From contig CANFWI010000029.1 of NCBI GenBank assembly GCA_947450675.1, positions 1-40,813 of the forward strand: DNA of 40,813 bases, in the 5' to 3' direction. The notes under the pieces are model-generated. The model was not told the origin of the DNA. It saw only the letters and a list, made by a program, of their open reading frames with translations, and ran no database searches. A program made the translations under genes and the position numbers. Within the stretch, counting starts at the first letter, position 1. Each line of letters starts with the position of its first letter. Shown in pieces: positions 1-8,125 of this stretch. This DNA is from Comamonadaceae bacterium (GTDB taxonomy: Bacteria; Pseudomonadota; Gammaproteobacteria; Burkholderiales; Burkholderiaceae_C).

Positions 1-1
1 C

Positions 2-2521
2 GGCGGTGCGATTCTGGCCGGCTTCGAGCACTTGGACGACCGCTACCTGAAGGCGGTGGGTTACGCCACCAAATCCAAGCGCGGTGGTTTGCCAAAGATG
101 GTGTTGTTCGGTGACATCGCTGGCGACGACGCGGATGCAGTGGCGCGCGCTACTTCTGAGGTGGTGCGTCTGGCCAACTCGCGCGAAGGCGAGGGCTTCA
201 TCGCCGTCAGCCCCGACGCGCGTAAAAAATTCTGGCTCGACCGCAAGCGCACAGCGGCTATTTCGCGCCACACCAATGCCTTCAAGATCAATGAAGACGT
301 GGTCATTCCGCTGCCGCGCATGGCCGAGTACACCGACGGTATTGAGCGCATCAACATCGAGCTGAGTCTGGCCAACAAGCTCAAGCTGTGCAATGAGCTA
401 GAAGCCTTTTTCGCCAAAGGCCAGTTGCCTTTGGGCAAGTCTGACGACGCCAACGACATCCCTTCGGCTGAACTGCTCGAAGACCGGGTGGTGCAGGCGC
501 TGGCGCTGGTGCGTGAAGTTCGCACTCTTTGGAGCGGCTGGTTGGATGGCGTGGAAACCTTGTTCCCAGAGCTGCAAAACCACGCCTTGCGCGCCAGCTG
601 GAAAACCCAGCTCCGTGCGCCGCTGCAAGCCATCTTCAATGGGGCTGCGTTCCAGCCGATTCTGGCTGAATGCACGGCAGTGCATAAGCGTGTGCTGAAG
701 GGCCGCGTCTGGGTCGCTTTGCACATGCACGCGGGTGATGGCAATGTCCACACCAACCTGCCCGTCAACAGCGACGACTACGACATGCTGCAAACTGCCC
801 ACGCGGCGGTGGCCCGCATCATGGTGTTGGCGCGTTCGCTGGACGGTGTGATTTCTGGCGAGCACGGCATTGGCATCACCAAGCTTGATTTCTTGACCGA
901 AGCCGAACTGCAGCCCTTCACCGACTACAAAAAACGGGTCGACCCAGAAGGCCGCTTCAACAAGGGCAAGCTGCTGCGCGACGCCGCTTTCCCGGCCGAT
1001 TTGACCAACGCCTACACGCCGAGTTTTGGCCTGATGGGCCACGAGTCGCTGATCATGCAGCAGTCCGACATTGGCGCGATTGCCGGCAGCATCAAAGACT
1101 GCTTGCGCTGTGGCAAATGCAAACCAGTGTGCGCCACCCACGTGCCGCGCGCCAACTTGCTGTACAGCCCACGCAACAAAATTCTGGCGACCTCGCTGCT
1201 GATCGAAGCCTTCTTGTACGAAGAGCAAACGCGGCGCGGCATCTCGATCAAGCATTGGGAAGAATTCGAAGACGTGGCGGACCACTGCACGGTTTGCCAC
1301 AAGTGCCTGACGCCTTGCCCGGTCGACATTGACTTCGGCGAGGTCTCGATGAACATGCGTAACTTGTTGCGCAAAATGGGCCAAAAATCATTCCGGCCTG
1401 GCAATGCGGCAGCGATGCTCTTTTTGAACGCCACCAACCCGCAGACCATCAAGTTCATGCGCAGCGCCATGGTCGATGTCGGCTTCAAGGTGCAGCGCGT
1501 GGCCAACGACCTGATGCGCTCCTTGGCGCGCAAACAGACCGCCAAGCCGCCTTCCAGCGTGGGCAAGGCGCCGATCAAAGAGCAGGTGATTCACTTCATC
1601 AACAAGAAAATGCCGGGCGGTCTGCCGAAGAAAACGGCGCGGGCGCTGCTCGACATCGAAGACAAAGACTACGTTCCGATCATCCGCAACCCGCTGAACA
1701 CCACGGCAGAAACCGAAGCTGTTTTTTATTTTCCAGGTTGTGGCTCTGAGCGCTTGTTCTCGCAGGTTGGGCTGGCCACGCAGGCCATGCTTTGGCACGC
1801 CGGCGTGCAAACCGTCTTGCCGCCGGGCTATCTGTGCTGTGGCTACCCGCAGCGCGGCAGCGGTCAGTTCGACAAAGCGGACAAGATCATCACCGACAAC
1901 CGCGTGCTGTTTCACCGCATGGCGAACACGCTCAACTACCTTGAGATCAAGACCGTGGTGGTGAGTTGCGGGACTTGCTACGACCAGCTGCAGGGTTACG
2001 AGTTCGAGAAGATTTTCCCGGGCTGCCGGATCATCGACATCCACGAATACCTGCTTGAGAAAAACATCACGCTGCGCACTGATGCGCCAGGTCAAGGTTA
2101 TCTGTACCACGACCCGTGCCACAGCCCGATGAAATTGCAAGAGCCGATGAAGACGGTCAAGGCCTTGCTCGGCGACAACGTTCTGAAAAACGACCGTTGC
2201 TGCGGTGAGTCCGGCACGCTGGGCGTGACCCGGCCTGACATCTCGACGCAGATCCGCTTTCGCAAGGAAGAAGAGTTGCAAAAGGGCGAGGCTGCATTGC
2301 GCGCCAGCGGGGCTGTGGCCGCCGCCGGTCCAGTGAAGATTCTCACCAGCTGCCCGAGTTGCCTGCAAGGCTTGTCGCGCTTTGGCGATGACCTGAACAA
2401 CGGCTTGCTCGAAGCCGACTACATCGTGGTTGAGATGGCCAATCAGATTCTGGGCAAAGACTGGCTACCGAACTACGTCGAGGTCGCCAATCGCGGCGGT
2501 ATCGAGCGCGTGCTGGTGTGA
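2..2521 (+). CDS. FAD-linked oxidase / 4Fe-4S / CCG-domain oxidoreductase (5' end missing)
   Basis: The reading frame is open from base 2, so the gene starts outside the window and only the C-terminal ~840 residues are seen. The first third is the C-terminal part of an FAD-linked oxidase of the GlcD/D-lactate dehydrogenase type, with HAGDGNVH near 730-760 and GEHGIGITKLD near 860-890. Next come two 4Fe-4S ferredoxin motifs, CLRCGKCKPVC (about 1100-1132) and CTVCHKCLTPCPV (about 1286-1324). Last are two cysteine-rich CCG domains: FPGCG...CCGYPQRG...SCGTC, then DPCH...RCCGESG...SCPSC. This is the architecture of large fused dehydrogenases that pass electrons from a 2-hydroxy acid through Fe-S centres, probably to the quinone pool. 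The substrate cannot be read from the sequence. It lies 46 bp upstream of the DUF971 gene on the same strand. Confidence 0.88.
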   Translation, partial: GGAILAGFEHLDDRYLKAVGYATKSKRGGLPKMVLFGDIAGDDADAVARATSEVVRLANSREGEGFIAVSPDARKKFWLDRKRTAAISRHTNAFKINEDVVIPLPRMAEYTDGIERINIELSLANKLKLCNELEAFFAKGQLPLGKSDDANDIPSAELLEDRVVQALALVREVRTLWSGWLDGVETLFPELQNHALRASWKTQLRAPLQAIFNGAAFQPILAECTAVHKRVLKGRVWVALHMHAGDGNVHTNLPVNSDDYDMLQTAHAAVARIMVLARSLDGVISGEHGIGITKLDFLTEAELQPFTDYKKRVDPEGRFNKGKLLRDAAFPADLTNAYTPSFGLMGHESLIMQQSDIGAIAGSIKDCLRCGKCKPVCATHVPRANLLYSPRNKILATSLLIEAFLYEEQTRRGISIKHWEEFEDVADHCTVCHKCLTPCPVDIDFGEVSMNMRNLLRKMGQKSFRPGNAAAMLFLNATNPQTIKFMRSAMVDVGFKVQRVANDLMRSLARKQTAKPPSSVGKAPIKEQVIHFINKKMPGGLPKKTARALLDIEDKDYVPIIRNPLNTTAETEAVFYFPGCGSERLFSQVGLATQAMLWHAGVQTVLPPGYLCCGYPQRGSGQFDKADKIITDNRVLFHRMANTLNYLEIKTVVVSCGTCYDQLQGYEFEKIFPGCRIIDIHEYLLEKNITLRTDAPGQGYLYHDPCHSPMKLQEPMKTVKALLGDNVLKNDRCCGESGTLGVTRPDISTQIRFRKEEELQKGEAALRASGAVAAAGPVKILTSCPSCLQGLSRFGDDLNNGLLEADYIVVEMANQILGKDWLPNYVEVANRGGIERVLV

Positions 2522-2567
2522 TCTTCACGCCGCCTTCGCTCCAACTTTAATCACCGAAAGCACGTTC

Positions 2568-2981
2568 ATGGCAGGTCTTCAAACAGGGGCGCCGACACCC
2601 ACGGCGATCACACTGCACAGCCAGTCACGGCAGTTGCAGGTGGCGTTTTCTGATGGTTCGGATTTCCAGATTCCGTTTGAGTTGATGCGCGTCTATTCGC
2701 CGTCAGCCGAAGTGCAGGGGCACGGGCCCGGCCAGGAAGTGCTGCAAACCGGCAAACGTGAAGTCACCTTGGTCGAGTTGGAGCCGATTGGCAACTACGC
2801 CGTCAAGCCGGTCTTCTCGGACGGCCATGACACGGGCTTGTTCTCGTGGGACTATTTGTACTTTTTGGGTTCCGAGCAGAACCGTTTGTGGGCCGACTAC
2901 TTAGCCCGCCTGCAAGCGGCCGGGGCTGACCGCGATGCACCGATGATCAGCGCCGGTGGTTCTGCCTGCGCCAGCCACTGA
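2568..2981 (+). CDS. DUF971 family protein (gamma-butyrobetaine hydroxylase-like N-terminal domain)
   Basis: This 137-residue protein starts at ATG 2568. The frame is open further upstream, but that part overlaps the previous gene and reads like out-of-frame sequence. Recognisable DUF971 features are the opening strand around [15 protein letters not shown], the [17 protein letters not shown] block, and the ending [26 protein letters not shown]. Related domains sit at the N-terminus of gamma-butyrobetaine hydroxylase and are linked to Fe-S or metal handling, but the stand-alone protein has no firm function. It ends 8 bp before ubiE, so the two are almost certainly cotranscribed. An acidic/basic spacer and the tail [10 protein letters not shown] follow the domain. 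The family call is firm; the role is open. Confidence 0.85.
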   Translation: MAGLQTGAPTPTAITLHSQSRQLQVAFSDGSDFQIPFELMRVYSPSAEVQGHGPGQEVLQTGKREVTLVELEPIGNYAVKPVFSDGHDTGLFSWDYLYFLGSEQNRLWADYLARLQAAGADRDAPMISAGGSACASH

Positions 2982-2989
2982 GGACTGAT

Positions 2990-3721
2990 ATGAGCAACAC
3001 GCATTTTGGTTTTGAGTCGGTCGACGAGCAAGAAAAGGCCAGGCGCGTGCGCGGCGTTTTCGATTCGGTCGCGTCTAAATACGACATCATGAACGACCTG
3101 ATGTCGGCGGGCCTGCACCGTGTCTGGAAGGCTTACACCGTCAAAGTGGCGAATGTTCGTGACGGTCAATCTGTTCTTGACATCGCCGGCGGCACGGGCG
3201 ATCTGGCGCTGGCATTTGCACCGCAGGTCGGTCCGACGGGCCGGGTGGTGCACACCGACATCAACCAAGCCATGCTGAGCGAAGGCCGCAACCGTCTGCT
3301 CGACGCTGGTGTGGCCTTGCCGACGCTGGTCTGCGATGCCGAGAAGCTGCCTTTTCCGGACGCCAGTTTTGACGTGGTGACAGTGGCTTTTGGTCTGCGC
3401 AACATGACCCACAAAGACGTCGCCCTCAAAGAAATGAATCGCGTCCTCAAGCCCATGGGCAAACTGCTGGTGCTGGAGTTTTCCAAAGTTGCCAAGCCGC
3501 TGGAGAAAATCTACGACTGGTATTCCTTCAAGGTTTTGCCGCGTCTGGGCAAGCTGGTGGCCAATGACGATTCGAGCTACCGTTATTTGGCTGAGTCGAT
3601 TCGGATGCACCCCGACCAAGACGCGCTGAAGGCCTTGATGCACCAGAGCGGTTTTGGCCATGTGGACTATCACAACCTCACAGGCGGCATGGTTGCCTTG
3701 CATGTCGGTATCAAATGTTGA
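2990..3721 (+). CDS. ubiE: ubiquinone/menaquinone biosynthesis C-methyltransferase UbiE
   Basis: This is a SAM-dependent class I methyltransferase of 243 residues, a normal UbiE length. It C-methylates the benzoquinol ring of the ubiquinone precursor at the membrane (and demethylmenaquinol where that is made). The family signatures are clear: [25 protein letters not shown] near residues 23-47, the SAM-binding [11 protein letters not shown], then [23 protein letters not shown] and the C-terminal [27 protein letters not shown]. The start is ATG 2990, 8 bp after the DUF971 stop and preceded by GAGGA. ubiJ and ubiB follow after one intervening gene, the usual proteobacterial ubi grouping with a Tim44-like gene inserted. 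Confidence 0.97.
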   Translation: MSNTHFGFESVDEQEKARRVRGVFDSVASKYDIMNDLMSAGLHRVWKAYTVKVANVRDGQSVLDIAGGTGDLALAFAPQVGPTGRVVHTDINQAMLSEGRNRLLDAGVALPTLVCDAEKLPFPDASFDVVTVAFGLRNMTHKDVALKEMNRVLKPMGKLLVLEFSKVAKPLEKIYDWYSFKVLPRLGKLVANDDSSYRYLAESIRMHPDQDALKALMHQSGFGHVDYHNLTGGMVALHVGIKC

Positions 3722-3838
3722 TGTAATTTGGGTTTAATCCGAACTAGATTTATCGTGCGTCAAACAATGAGATGAACGCAGTAAATCGAATTCTTCAACG
3801 AGTGGCTGGCGTATTTAATCAATAAGGGTGGGGACATC

Positions 3839-4816
3839 ATGAAAATCTGGTCAGCAATCTTGGCGCTCGCATTGACAGCCACCTTGGGCTTGAGCGGCGG
3901 TGATGCCGAAGCCAAACGCATGGGTGGTGGTAAGTCCGTCGGCAAGCAATCCTCCAACGTCACCCAGCGCGAGGCGTCGCCGCCTGCGGGTGGTTCGGCC
4001 GCGCAAGCCGCTAGGCCTGCTGCGCCCGCAGCGGCTGCCGCTGCACCGAGGAAGCCTTGGGGCGCCATGCTCGGTGGTTTGGCTGCTGGTCTGGGCTTGG
4101 CCTGGCTGGCATCTTCCTTGGGCTTGGGTGCCGGTCTGGCGCAGTTCATGACCTTTGCCTTGCTGGCGCTGGCCGTCATGCTGGTGATTGGCTTTGTCAT
4201 GCGCAAGCTCAAGGCCAATCGCGAAGGCGATGGCCAGTCGGCCTCGCCCTTTGCTTTTCAGGGCGCTGGTGCCACACCGCCCCGCGATTACAGCCCGGCC
4301 AATGTCGGTAACGACGCATCGGCCCGGCCTTGGGAGCGTCCAGGGACATCGTTCGAAGCAAGCACGCCGGCAACTGCGGCTGGCGGCTCGATGATTGGTT
4401 CGGCCTTGCTGGGTTCGCAGTCTTGGGGTGTCCCCGCCGGCTTTGATGCCGACGGCTTCTTGAGTGCTTGCAAGACCAATTTCGTGACCTTGCAAGACGC
4501 TTGGGACCGTTCCGACATCAGCTCCCTGCGGGCCATGATGACGGACGACATGCTGGACCAGATCAAGAGCCAATTGGCCGAGCGCGAGTCGCACACTGGC
4601 GGTGTTGTCAACAAGACCGACGTGCTGCGCTTGGATGCTCAATTGCTCGGCATCGAGGAGCTGGCAGATGTCTACATGGCCAGCGTTGAATTCTCGGGAA
4701 TGATCCGCGAAGACGCTTCTGCCGGCCCGAGTCCGTTCCGCGAAGTCTGGAACATGACCAAGCCGCGCAATGGTGCTGGCGGCTGGTTGGTTGCGGGTGT
4801 TCAAGCCTTGCAATGA
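3839..4816 (+). CDS. Tim44-like domain membrane protein
   Basis: A 325-residue protein with a signal peptide or N-terminal anchor (residues 1-25, ending AEA), a low-complexity Ala/Pro linker (about 45-70), two hydrophobic segments (about 78-98 and 101-121), a second flexible linker, and a C-terminal Tim44/MRPL45-like domain from about residue 205 (FLSACKTNFVTLQDAWDRSDI) to the end (PRNGAGGWLVAGVQAL). In mitochondria this fold contacts membranes and precursor proteins; the bacterial function is unknown. The ATG follows a GGTGGGG ribosome site. It lies between ubiE and ubiJ on the same strand, after a 117-bp gap that could hold its own promoter, and before a 36-bp gap to ubiJ. Context suggests a membrane role near ubiquinone synthesis, which is inference only. 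Confidence 0.87.
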   Translation: MKIWSAILALALTATLGLSGGDAEAKRMGGGKSVGKQSSNVTQREASPPAGGSAAQAARPAAPAAAAAAPRKPWGAMLGGLAAGLGLAWLASSLGLGAGLAQFMTFALLALAVMLVIGFVMRKLKANREGDGQSASPFAFQGAGATPPRDYSPANVGNDASARPWERPGTSFEASTPATAAGGSMIGSALLGSQSWGVPAGFDADGFLSACKTNFVTLQDAWDRSDISSLRAMMTDDMLDQIKSQLAERESHTGGVVNKTDVLRLDAQLLGIEELADVYMASVEFSGMIREDASAGPSPFREVWNMTKPRNGAGGWLVAGVQALQ

Positions 4817-4852
4817 TCTGACCGGTCATTTATCCGTCAAAATCGGGGACGT

Positions 4853-5416
4853 ATGAATACATCGTCCCCTTTTTCTTTTCTGGAATCCTTCGCCAAACAC
4901 CTGCAACCGCCAACCTGGCTGGTCGCCGAGGGTCAGCAGCGCTTGGTGTTGTTTCTCAATCATGTCCTGATGCAGGAAAAAGAGGCGCAAACGCGCCTCG
5001 CCCGCAAGAAGGGCAGCGTGATTCATGTGCGTTGGGGCGCTTTTGCGCTCGACCTGTTGATCACCCCCGCCGGCCTGACGGACCGCGCACCCAGCGCACT
5101 GCCAGCCGACCTGACGTTGTCGGTAGCCATGGAAGCGCCTTGGGTCGTGGCGCAGTCGGTGCTTGAAGGCAAGGCGCCGCCGGTCAAGATTGAGGGCGAT
5201 GTGCAACTGGCTGCCGAATTGGGTTGGCTGGCCGACAACTTGCGCTGGGATGTCGAAGAAGACCTGTCGCGCATCTTGGGCGACGTGCCGGCGCATGCAA
5301 TCGCCGGTGCTGGCCAACGTTTGCTGGCAGCCCTTCGCGACTTCGTGGCGCGCGCACCGCGGGCGTCTTTTGCCGCGGGCCGCGAGGCAACAGCAGCCAA
5401 CAAGGTGGGTGCATGA
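4853..5416 (+). CDS. ubiJ: ubiquinone biosynthesis accessory factor UbiJ (SCP2 domain)
   Basis: This 187-residue protein matches UbiJ in length and position, directly before ubiB. The N-terminal half is an SCP2-like lipid-binding domain ([20 protein letters not shown], then [40 protein letters not shown]). The C-terminal part is helical and Ala/Arg-rich. In E. coli UbiJ works with UbiK as the lipid-binding part of the soluble Ubi complex that hydroxylates and methylates ubiquinone intermediates. The start is ATG 4853 after GGGGACGT. Its TGA overlaps the ubiB ATG (ATGA), indicating translational coupling. Sequence identity to E. coli UbiJ is weak by eye, so the call leans partly on synteny. 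Confidence 0.85.
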   Translation: MNTSSPFSFLESFAKHLQPPTWLVAEGQQRLVLFLNHVLMQEKEAQTRLARKKGSVIHVRWGAFALDLLITPAGLTDRAPSALPADLTLSVAMEAPWVVAQSVLEGKAPPVKIEGDVQLAAELGWLADNLRWDVEEDLSRILGDVPAHAIAGAGQRLLAALRDFVARAPRASFAAGREATAANKVGA

Positions 5417-6966
5417 GCCGGCTCTTTCGCGGTATTTTCATCGTCTGGACGGTGCTGCGTTTCGGTCTGGACGAACTGGTCCTGTCGAGTTTTGAGAAGC
5501 CCTGGATTCGCCTGCTGACACGCATTGTCTCGATGGGACGCAACCTGAAGGCGCCGCGTGGCGAGCGTTTGCGCTTAGCGTTGGAGCGGCTGGGTCCGAT
5601 ATTCGTGAAGTTCGGGCAAGTCATGTCGACCCGTCGGGATCTTCTGCCGCTTGACATCGCCAACGAGCTGGCGCGTTTGCAAGACCGGGTGCCGCCATTT
5701 GAGTCGTCGGTGGCCGTGGCCATCATTGAAAGCGCCTTTGGCCGCCCCATCGACAAGATTTTTGCTACTTTCGAGCGCACGCCGGTGGCCAGTGCGTCGA
5801 TCGCCCAGGTGCATTTCGCGACTTTGCCCGATGGGCGTGAAGTCGCAGTCAAGGTCTTGCGGCCCAACATGCTGCCGGCGATTGAAAAAGACCTGGCGCT
5901 GATGCGCATGATGGCGGGATGGCTCGAAAGTCTGTCGGCCGATGGCAAGCGCCTGAAGCCGCGTGAAGTGGTGGCCGAATTCGACACCTACTTGCATGAA
6001 GAGCTGGACTTGTTGCGCGAAGCTGCCAATGCGGCCCAATTGCGCCGCAACATGCAAGGGCTGAACCTTGTGATGATTCCAGAGATCGTCTGGGATTTTT
6101 GCATGCCCAACGTGATGGTCATGCAGCGCATGAAGGGCGTGCCGATCAGCCAGGTGCAGCGTCTGCGCGATGCCGGCGTGGACATTCCAAAACTGGCCCG
6201 TGATGGCGTCACGATCTTTTTCACGCAGGTTTTTCGCGACGGTTTTTTCCACGCCGACATGCACCCGGGCAACATCCAGGTGAGTCTTGAGCCTGCCACT
6301 TTCGGGCGCTACATCTCGCTTGATTTCGGCATCGTCGGCACTCTCACCGAGGTCGACAAAGAATACCTGGCGCAAAACTTCATCGCCTTTTTTCAGCGTG
6401 ACTACAAGCGCGTGGCAGAGCTGCACATTGAGTCTGGCTGGGTGCCTGCGCGCACCCGCGTCGATCAGTTGGAGTCGGCCATTCGTGCCTGTTGTGAGCC
6501 TTATTTTGACCGCCCACTGAAAGAAATTTCTCTTGGAATGGTCTTGATGAGGTTGTTCCAGACGTCGCGGCGCTTTCAGGTAGAGATTCAGCCGCAGCTG
6601 GTGCTGCTGCAAAAAACATTGCTCAACATTGAGGGCTTGGGTCGTGAGCTAGACCCGGAGCTTGATTTGTGGAGCACGGCCAAGCCCTTCCTTGAAAAGT
6701 GGATGCGTGAGCAAGTCGGCCCAGAAAAATTGCTGGCCGAACTGAAGGCTGAAGCGCCGACTTACGCCAAGTTATTGCCGTCTTTGCCGCGTTTGTTTCA
6801 CCAGTTCCTCAAGACGCAATCGTCAGGTAACCGCAGCGAGCTGATCGAACTGCTGGCTGAGCAAAAACGCACCAACAAGTTGCTGCAAGGGCTGGTTTAC
6901 GGCGGGCTGGGCTTCGCGCTGGGCCTGCTGGCCATGCAGCTGATGCTCCGGGCACGGCTGTTTTGA
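5413..6966 (+). CDS. ubiB: ubiquinone biosynthesis regulatory kinase-like protein UbiB
   Basis: A 517-residue atypical kinase-like ATPase of the ABC1/ADCK/UbiB family, needed for ubiquinone synthesis, probably by moving lipid intermediates to the membrane-associated enzymes. Visible are the KxGQ motif (KFGQ, 66-69) with the RRDLLP extension, the family-specific loop ASIAQVH (128-134), the ATP lysine in VAVKVLRP (147), the catalytic-loop block HADMHPGN (280-287), DFG (304-306), and a hydrophobic C-terminus ([15 protein letters not shown]) that acts as membrane anchor. The start is ATG 5413, overlapping the ubiJ stop by 4 bases. An upstream in-frame extension overlaps ubiJ and lacks family similarity. 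Length is slightly under the E. coli protein (546). Confidence 0.97.
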   Translation: MSRLFRGIFIVWTVLRFGLDELVLSSFEKPWIRLLTRIVSMGRNLKAPRGERLRLALERLGPIFVKFGQVMSTRRDLLPLDIANELARLQDRVPPFESSVAVAIIESAFGRPIDKIFATFERTPVASASIAQVHFATLPDGREVAVKVLRPNMLPAIEKDLALMRMMAGWLESLSADGKRLKPREVVAEFDTYLHEELDLLREAANAAQLRRNMQGLNLVMIPEIVWDFCMPNVMVMQRMKGVPISQVQRLRDAGVDIPKLARDGVTIFFTQVFRDGFFHADMHPGNIQVSLEPATFGRYISLDFGIVGTLTEVDKEYLAQNFIAFFQRDYKRVAELHIESGWVPARTRVDQLESAIRACCEPYFDRPLKEISLGMVLMRLFQTSRRFQVEIQPQLVLLQKTLLNIEGLGRELDPELDLWSTAKPFLEKWMREQVGPEKLLAELKAEAPTYAKLLPSLPRLFHQFLKTQSSGNRSELIELLAEQKRTNKLLQGLVYGGLGFALGLLAMQLMLRARLF

Positions 6967-6992
6967 GGTGCCGAAAGCCAAAGTGCAGCGCC

Positions 6993-6998
6993 TATAAT
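6993..6998 (+). promoter_or_regulatory. possible -10 element upstream of the fmdB-like gene
   Basis: A perfect TATAAT lies in the 95-bp gap between ubiB and the fmdB-like gene, 63 bp before its ATG. No good -35 is spaced 16-18 bp upstream; TTGAGG is 24 bp away. The promoter would start an fmdB-DUF502 transcript separate from the ubi genes. It rests on one hexamer. Confidence 0.3.
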
Positions 6999-7061
6999 TG
7001 AGGGTTTGCATCCTGACTCTCATTGGCAGGCTGCCCAACTCATCCGAAACCATCAAGCGCT

Positions 7062-7412
7062 ATGCCAATTTACGCCTACAAATGCGAGTCCTGCGGGCAT
7101 GCCAAGGACGTATTACAAAAACTCTCAGACCCCCTGCTGACGGATTGCCCGCAGTGCGGTGCGCCGAGTTTCAAGAAGCAGCTCACCGCTGCCGGCTTTC
7201 AGCTCAAGGGCTCCGGTTGGTACGTCACCGACTTTCGGGGTGGTGACTCGGGCGCCCCTCAGGCCAAAGATGGTGTGGCGCCTGCTGCATCGTCATCTGA
7301 CGCCCCGGCCGCCACTTCAGCGCCAGCGCCCAAAGCCGATAGCGTTGCGGCTGCCGCGCCAGCGCCCAGCGCCCCGGCTGCGCCTGCCCCTTCAACTGGC
7401 AAAGCCGACTGA
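7062..7412 (+). CDS. FmdB-family zinc ribbon protein
   Basis: A 116-residue protein whose first ~45 residues are an FmdB-type zinc ribbon starting MPIYAYKC, with zinc-binding pairs C8/C11 and C29/C32. The rest, from about residue 65, is an Ala/Pro/Ser-rich low-complexity tail, common in betaproteobacterial members. FmdB was named as a putative regulator of a formamidase/acetamidase operon; the role of this small family is otherwise unproven. The start is ATG 7062; a longer in-frame version from 7023 lacks the family N-terminus. Its TGA overlaps the ATG of the DUF502 gene (TGATG), so the two are translationally coupled. Confidence 0.87.
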   Translation: MPIYAYKCESCGHAKDVLQKLSDPLLTDCPQCGAPSFKKQLTAAGFQLKGSGWYVTDFRGGDSGAPQAKDGVAPAASSSDAPAATSAPAPKADSVAAAAPAPSAPAAPAPSTGKAD

Positions 7413-8032
7413 TGGCTGCCGTGCGCCGCTGGCTATTGGCCGGTTTGTTGGTGTTGGTGCCGCTGGCGATCACAATTTGGGTGCTCGACTGGATCGTCGG
7501 CACGCTGGACCAGACCCTGCAAATCTTGCCGCACGCTTGGCATCCCGACCGCTTGCTGGGTTTTCACATTCCCGGCTTTGGCGTCTTGCTGGCGCTGGCG
7601 ATTGTGTTGCTCATCGGTGCCGTGGCCAGCAATTTTCTGGGCAAAAAACTGGTCGGTTGGTGGGACGCTTTGCTGGGCCGTATCCCCATCGTCCGGTCGA
7701 TTTATTCCAGCGTCAAGCAGGTCTCTGACACTTTGTTTTCAGAGAATGGCAATGCTTTTCGCAAGGCTCTGCTGATTCAGTGGCCGCGTGAAGGTGTCTG
7801 GACCATTGGTTTTCAGACTGGCACGCCAGGCGGTGATGTCGTCAATCATCTGGATGGCGAGTACCTCAGCGTTTATGTGCCGACCACGCCGAACCCGACC
7901 GGCGGCTACTTTGTGATGTTGAAAAAGTCGGACTGTATTGAGCTCAAGATGAGTGTCGATGAGGCGCTGACCTATGTGATCTCCATGGGCGTTGTGGCCC
8001 CCGGCAGTCCGACGACCCACCAACCACTCTAG
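7412..8032 (+). CDS. DUF502 family inner-membrane protein
   Basis: A 206-residue protein with two transmembrane segments near the N-terminus (about residues 5-28, LLAGLLVLVPLAITIWVLDWIV, and about 53-74, GFGVLLALAIVLLIGAVASNF) and a soluble C-terminal domain. Family hallmarks are GRIPIVRSIYSSVKQVSDTL and, later, VYVPTTPNPTGGYFVMLKKSD. DUF502 proteins occur widely in bacteria and plants (plant LIKE-COV relatives), with no established bacterial biochemistry. The start overlaps the fmdB-like stop. fmdB-DUF502-aspS is a gene order I recall from many betaproteobacteria. A likely terminator follows within 50 bp, separating it from aspS. Confidence 0.9.
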   Translation: MAAVRRWLLAGLLVLVPLAITIWVLDWIVGTLDQTLQILPHAWHPDRLLGFHIPGFGVLLALAIVLLIGAVASNFLGKKLVGWWDALLGRIPIVRSIYSSVKQVSDTLFSENGNAFRKALLIQWPREGVWTIGFQTGTPGGDVVNHLDGEYLSVYVPTTPNPTGGYFVMLKKSDCIELKMSVDEALTYVISMGVVAPGSPTTHQPL

Positions 8033-8049
8033 CCCATGAATGCATGGGC

Positions 8050-8081
8050 GGCAGCTTCTCCAAGAAGCCGCTCCATTTTTT
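8050..8081 (+). terminator. rho-independent terminator after the DUF502 gene
   Basis: A hairpin with a 6-bp inner stem (GCTTCT 8054-8059 / AGAAGC 8063-8068, loop CCA), one mismatch and three outer pairs spans 8050-8072. A run of six T residues follows at 8076-8081. It sits 18 bp after the DUF502 stop and 45 bp before the aspS start, the expected place to end the upstream transcript. Confidence 0.65.
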
Positions 8082-8093
8082 CCCTCGCGAAAT

Positions 8094-8114
8094 CCGTTAA
8101 CCGTTAACCGTAAA
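8094..8114 (+). repeat. short tandem CCGTTAA repeat in the aspS leader
   Basis: Two perfect copies of CCGTTAA (8094-8100, 8101-8107) are followed by a degenerate third (CCGTAAA, 8108-8114), ending 11 bp before the aspS ATG. The copies create two GTTAAC sites. It may be a small slippage product or part of the leader; no function can be read. Confidence 0.5.
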
Positions 8115-8125
8115 GCAATCTCCGT

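Noticed and set aside
398-2368. Long minus-strand reading frames opposite the first gene (398-1384 and 1388-2368)
   Set aside because: They mirror the codon structure of the plus-strand dehydrogenase in GC-rich DNA, have no recognisable domains and no ribosome sites.
3851-4813. 320-codon minus-strand frame opposite the Tim44-like gene, and similar long antisense frames across ubiB, aspS, cyoB, regB and metG
   Set aside because: Composition is rich in Arg, His and Gln with no domain, signal or coupling; the plus- or minus-strand partner is a clear conserved gene in each case.
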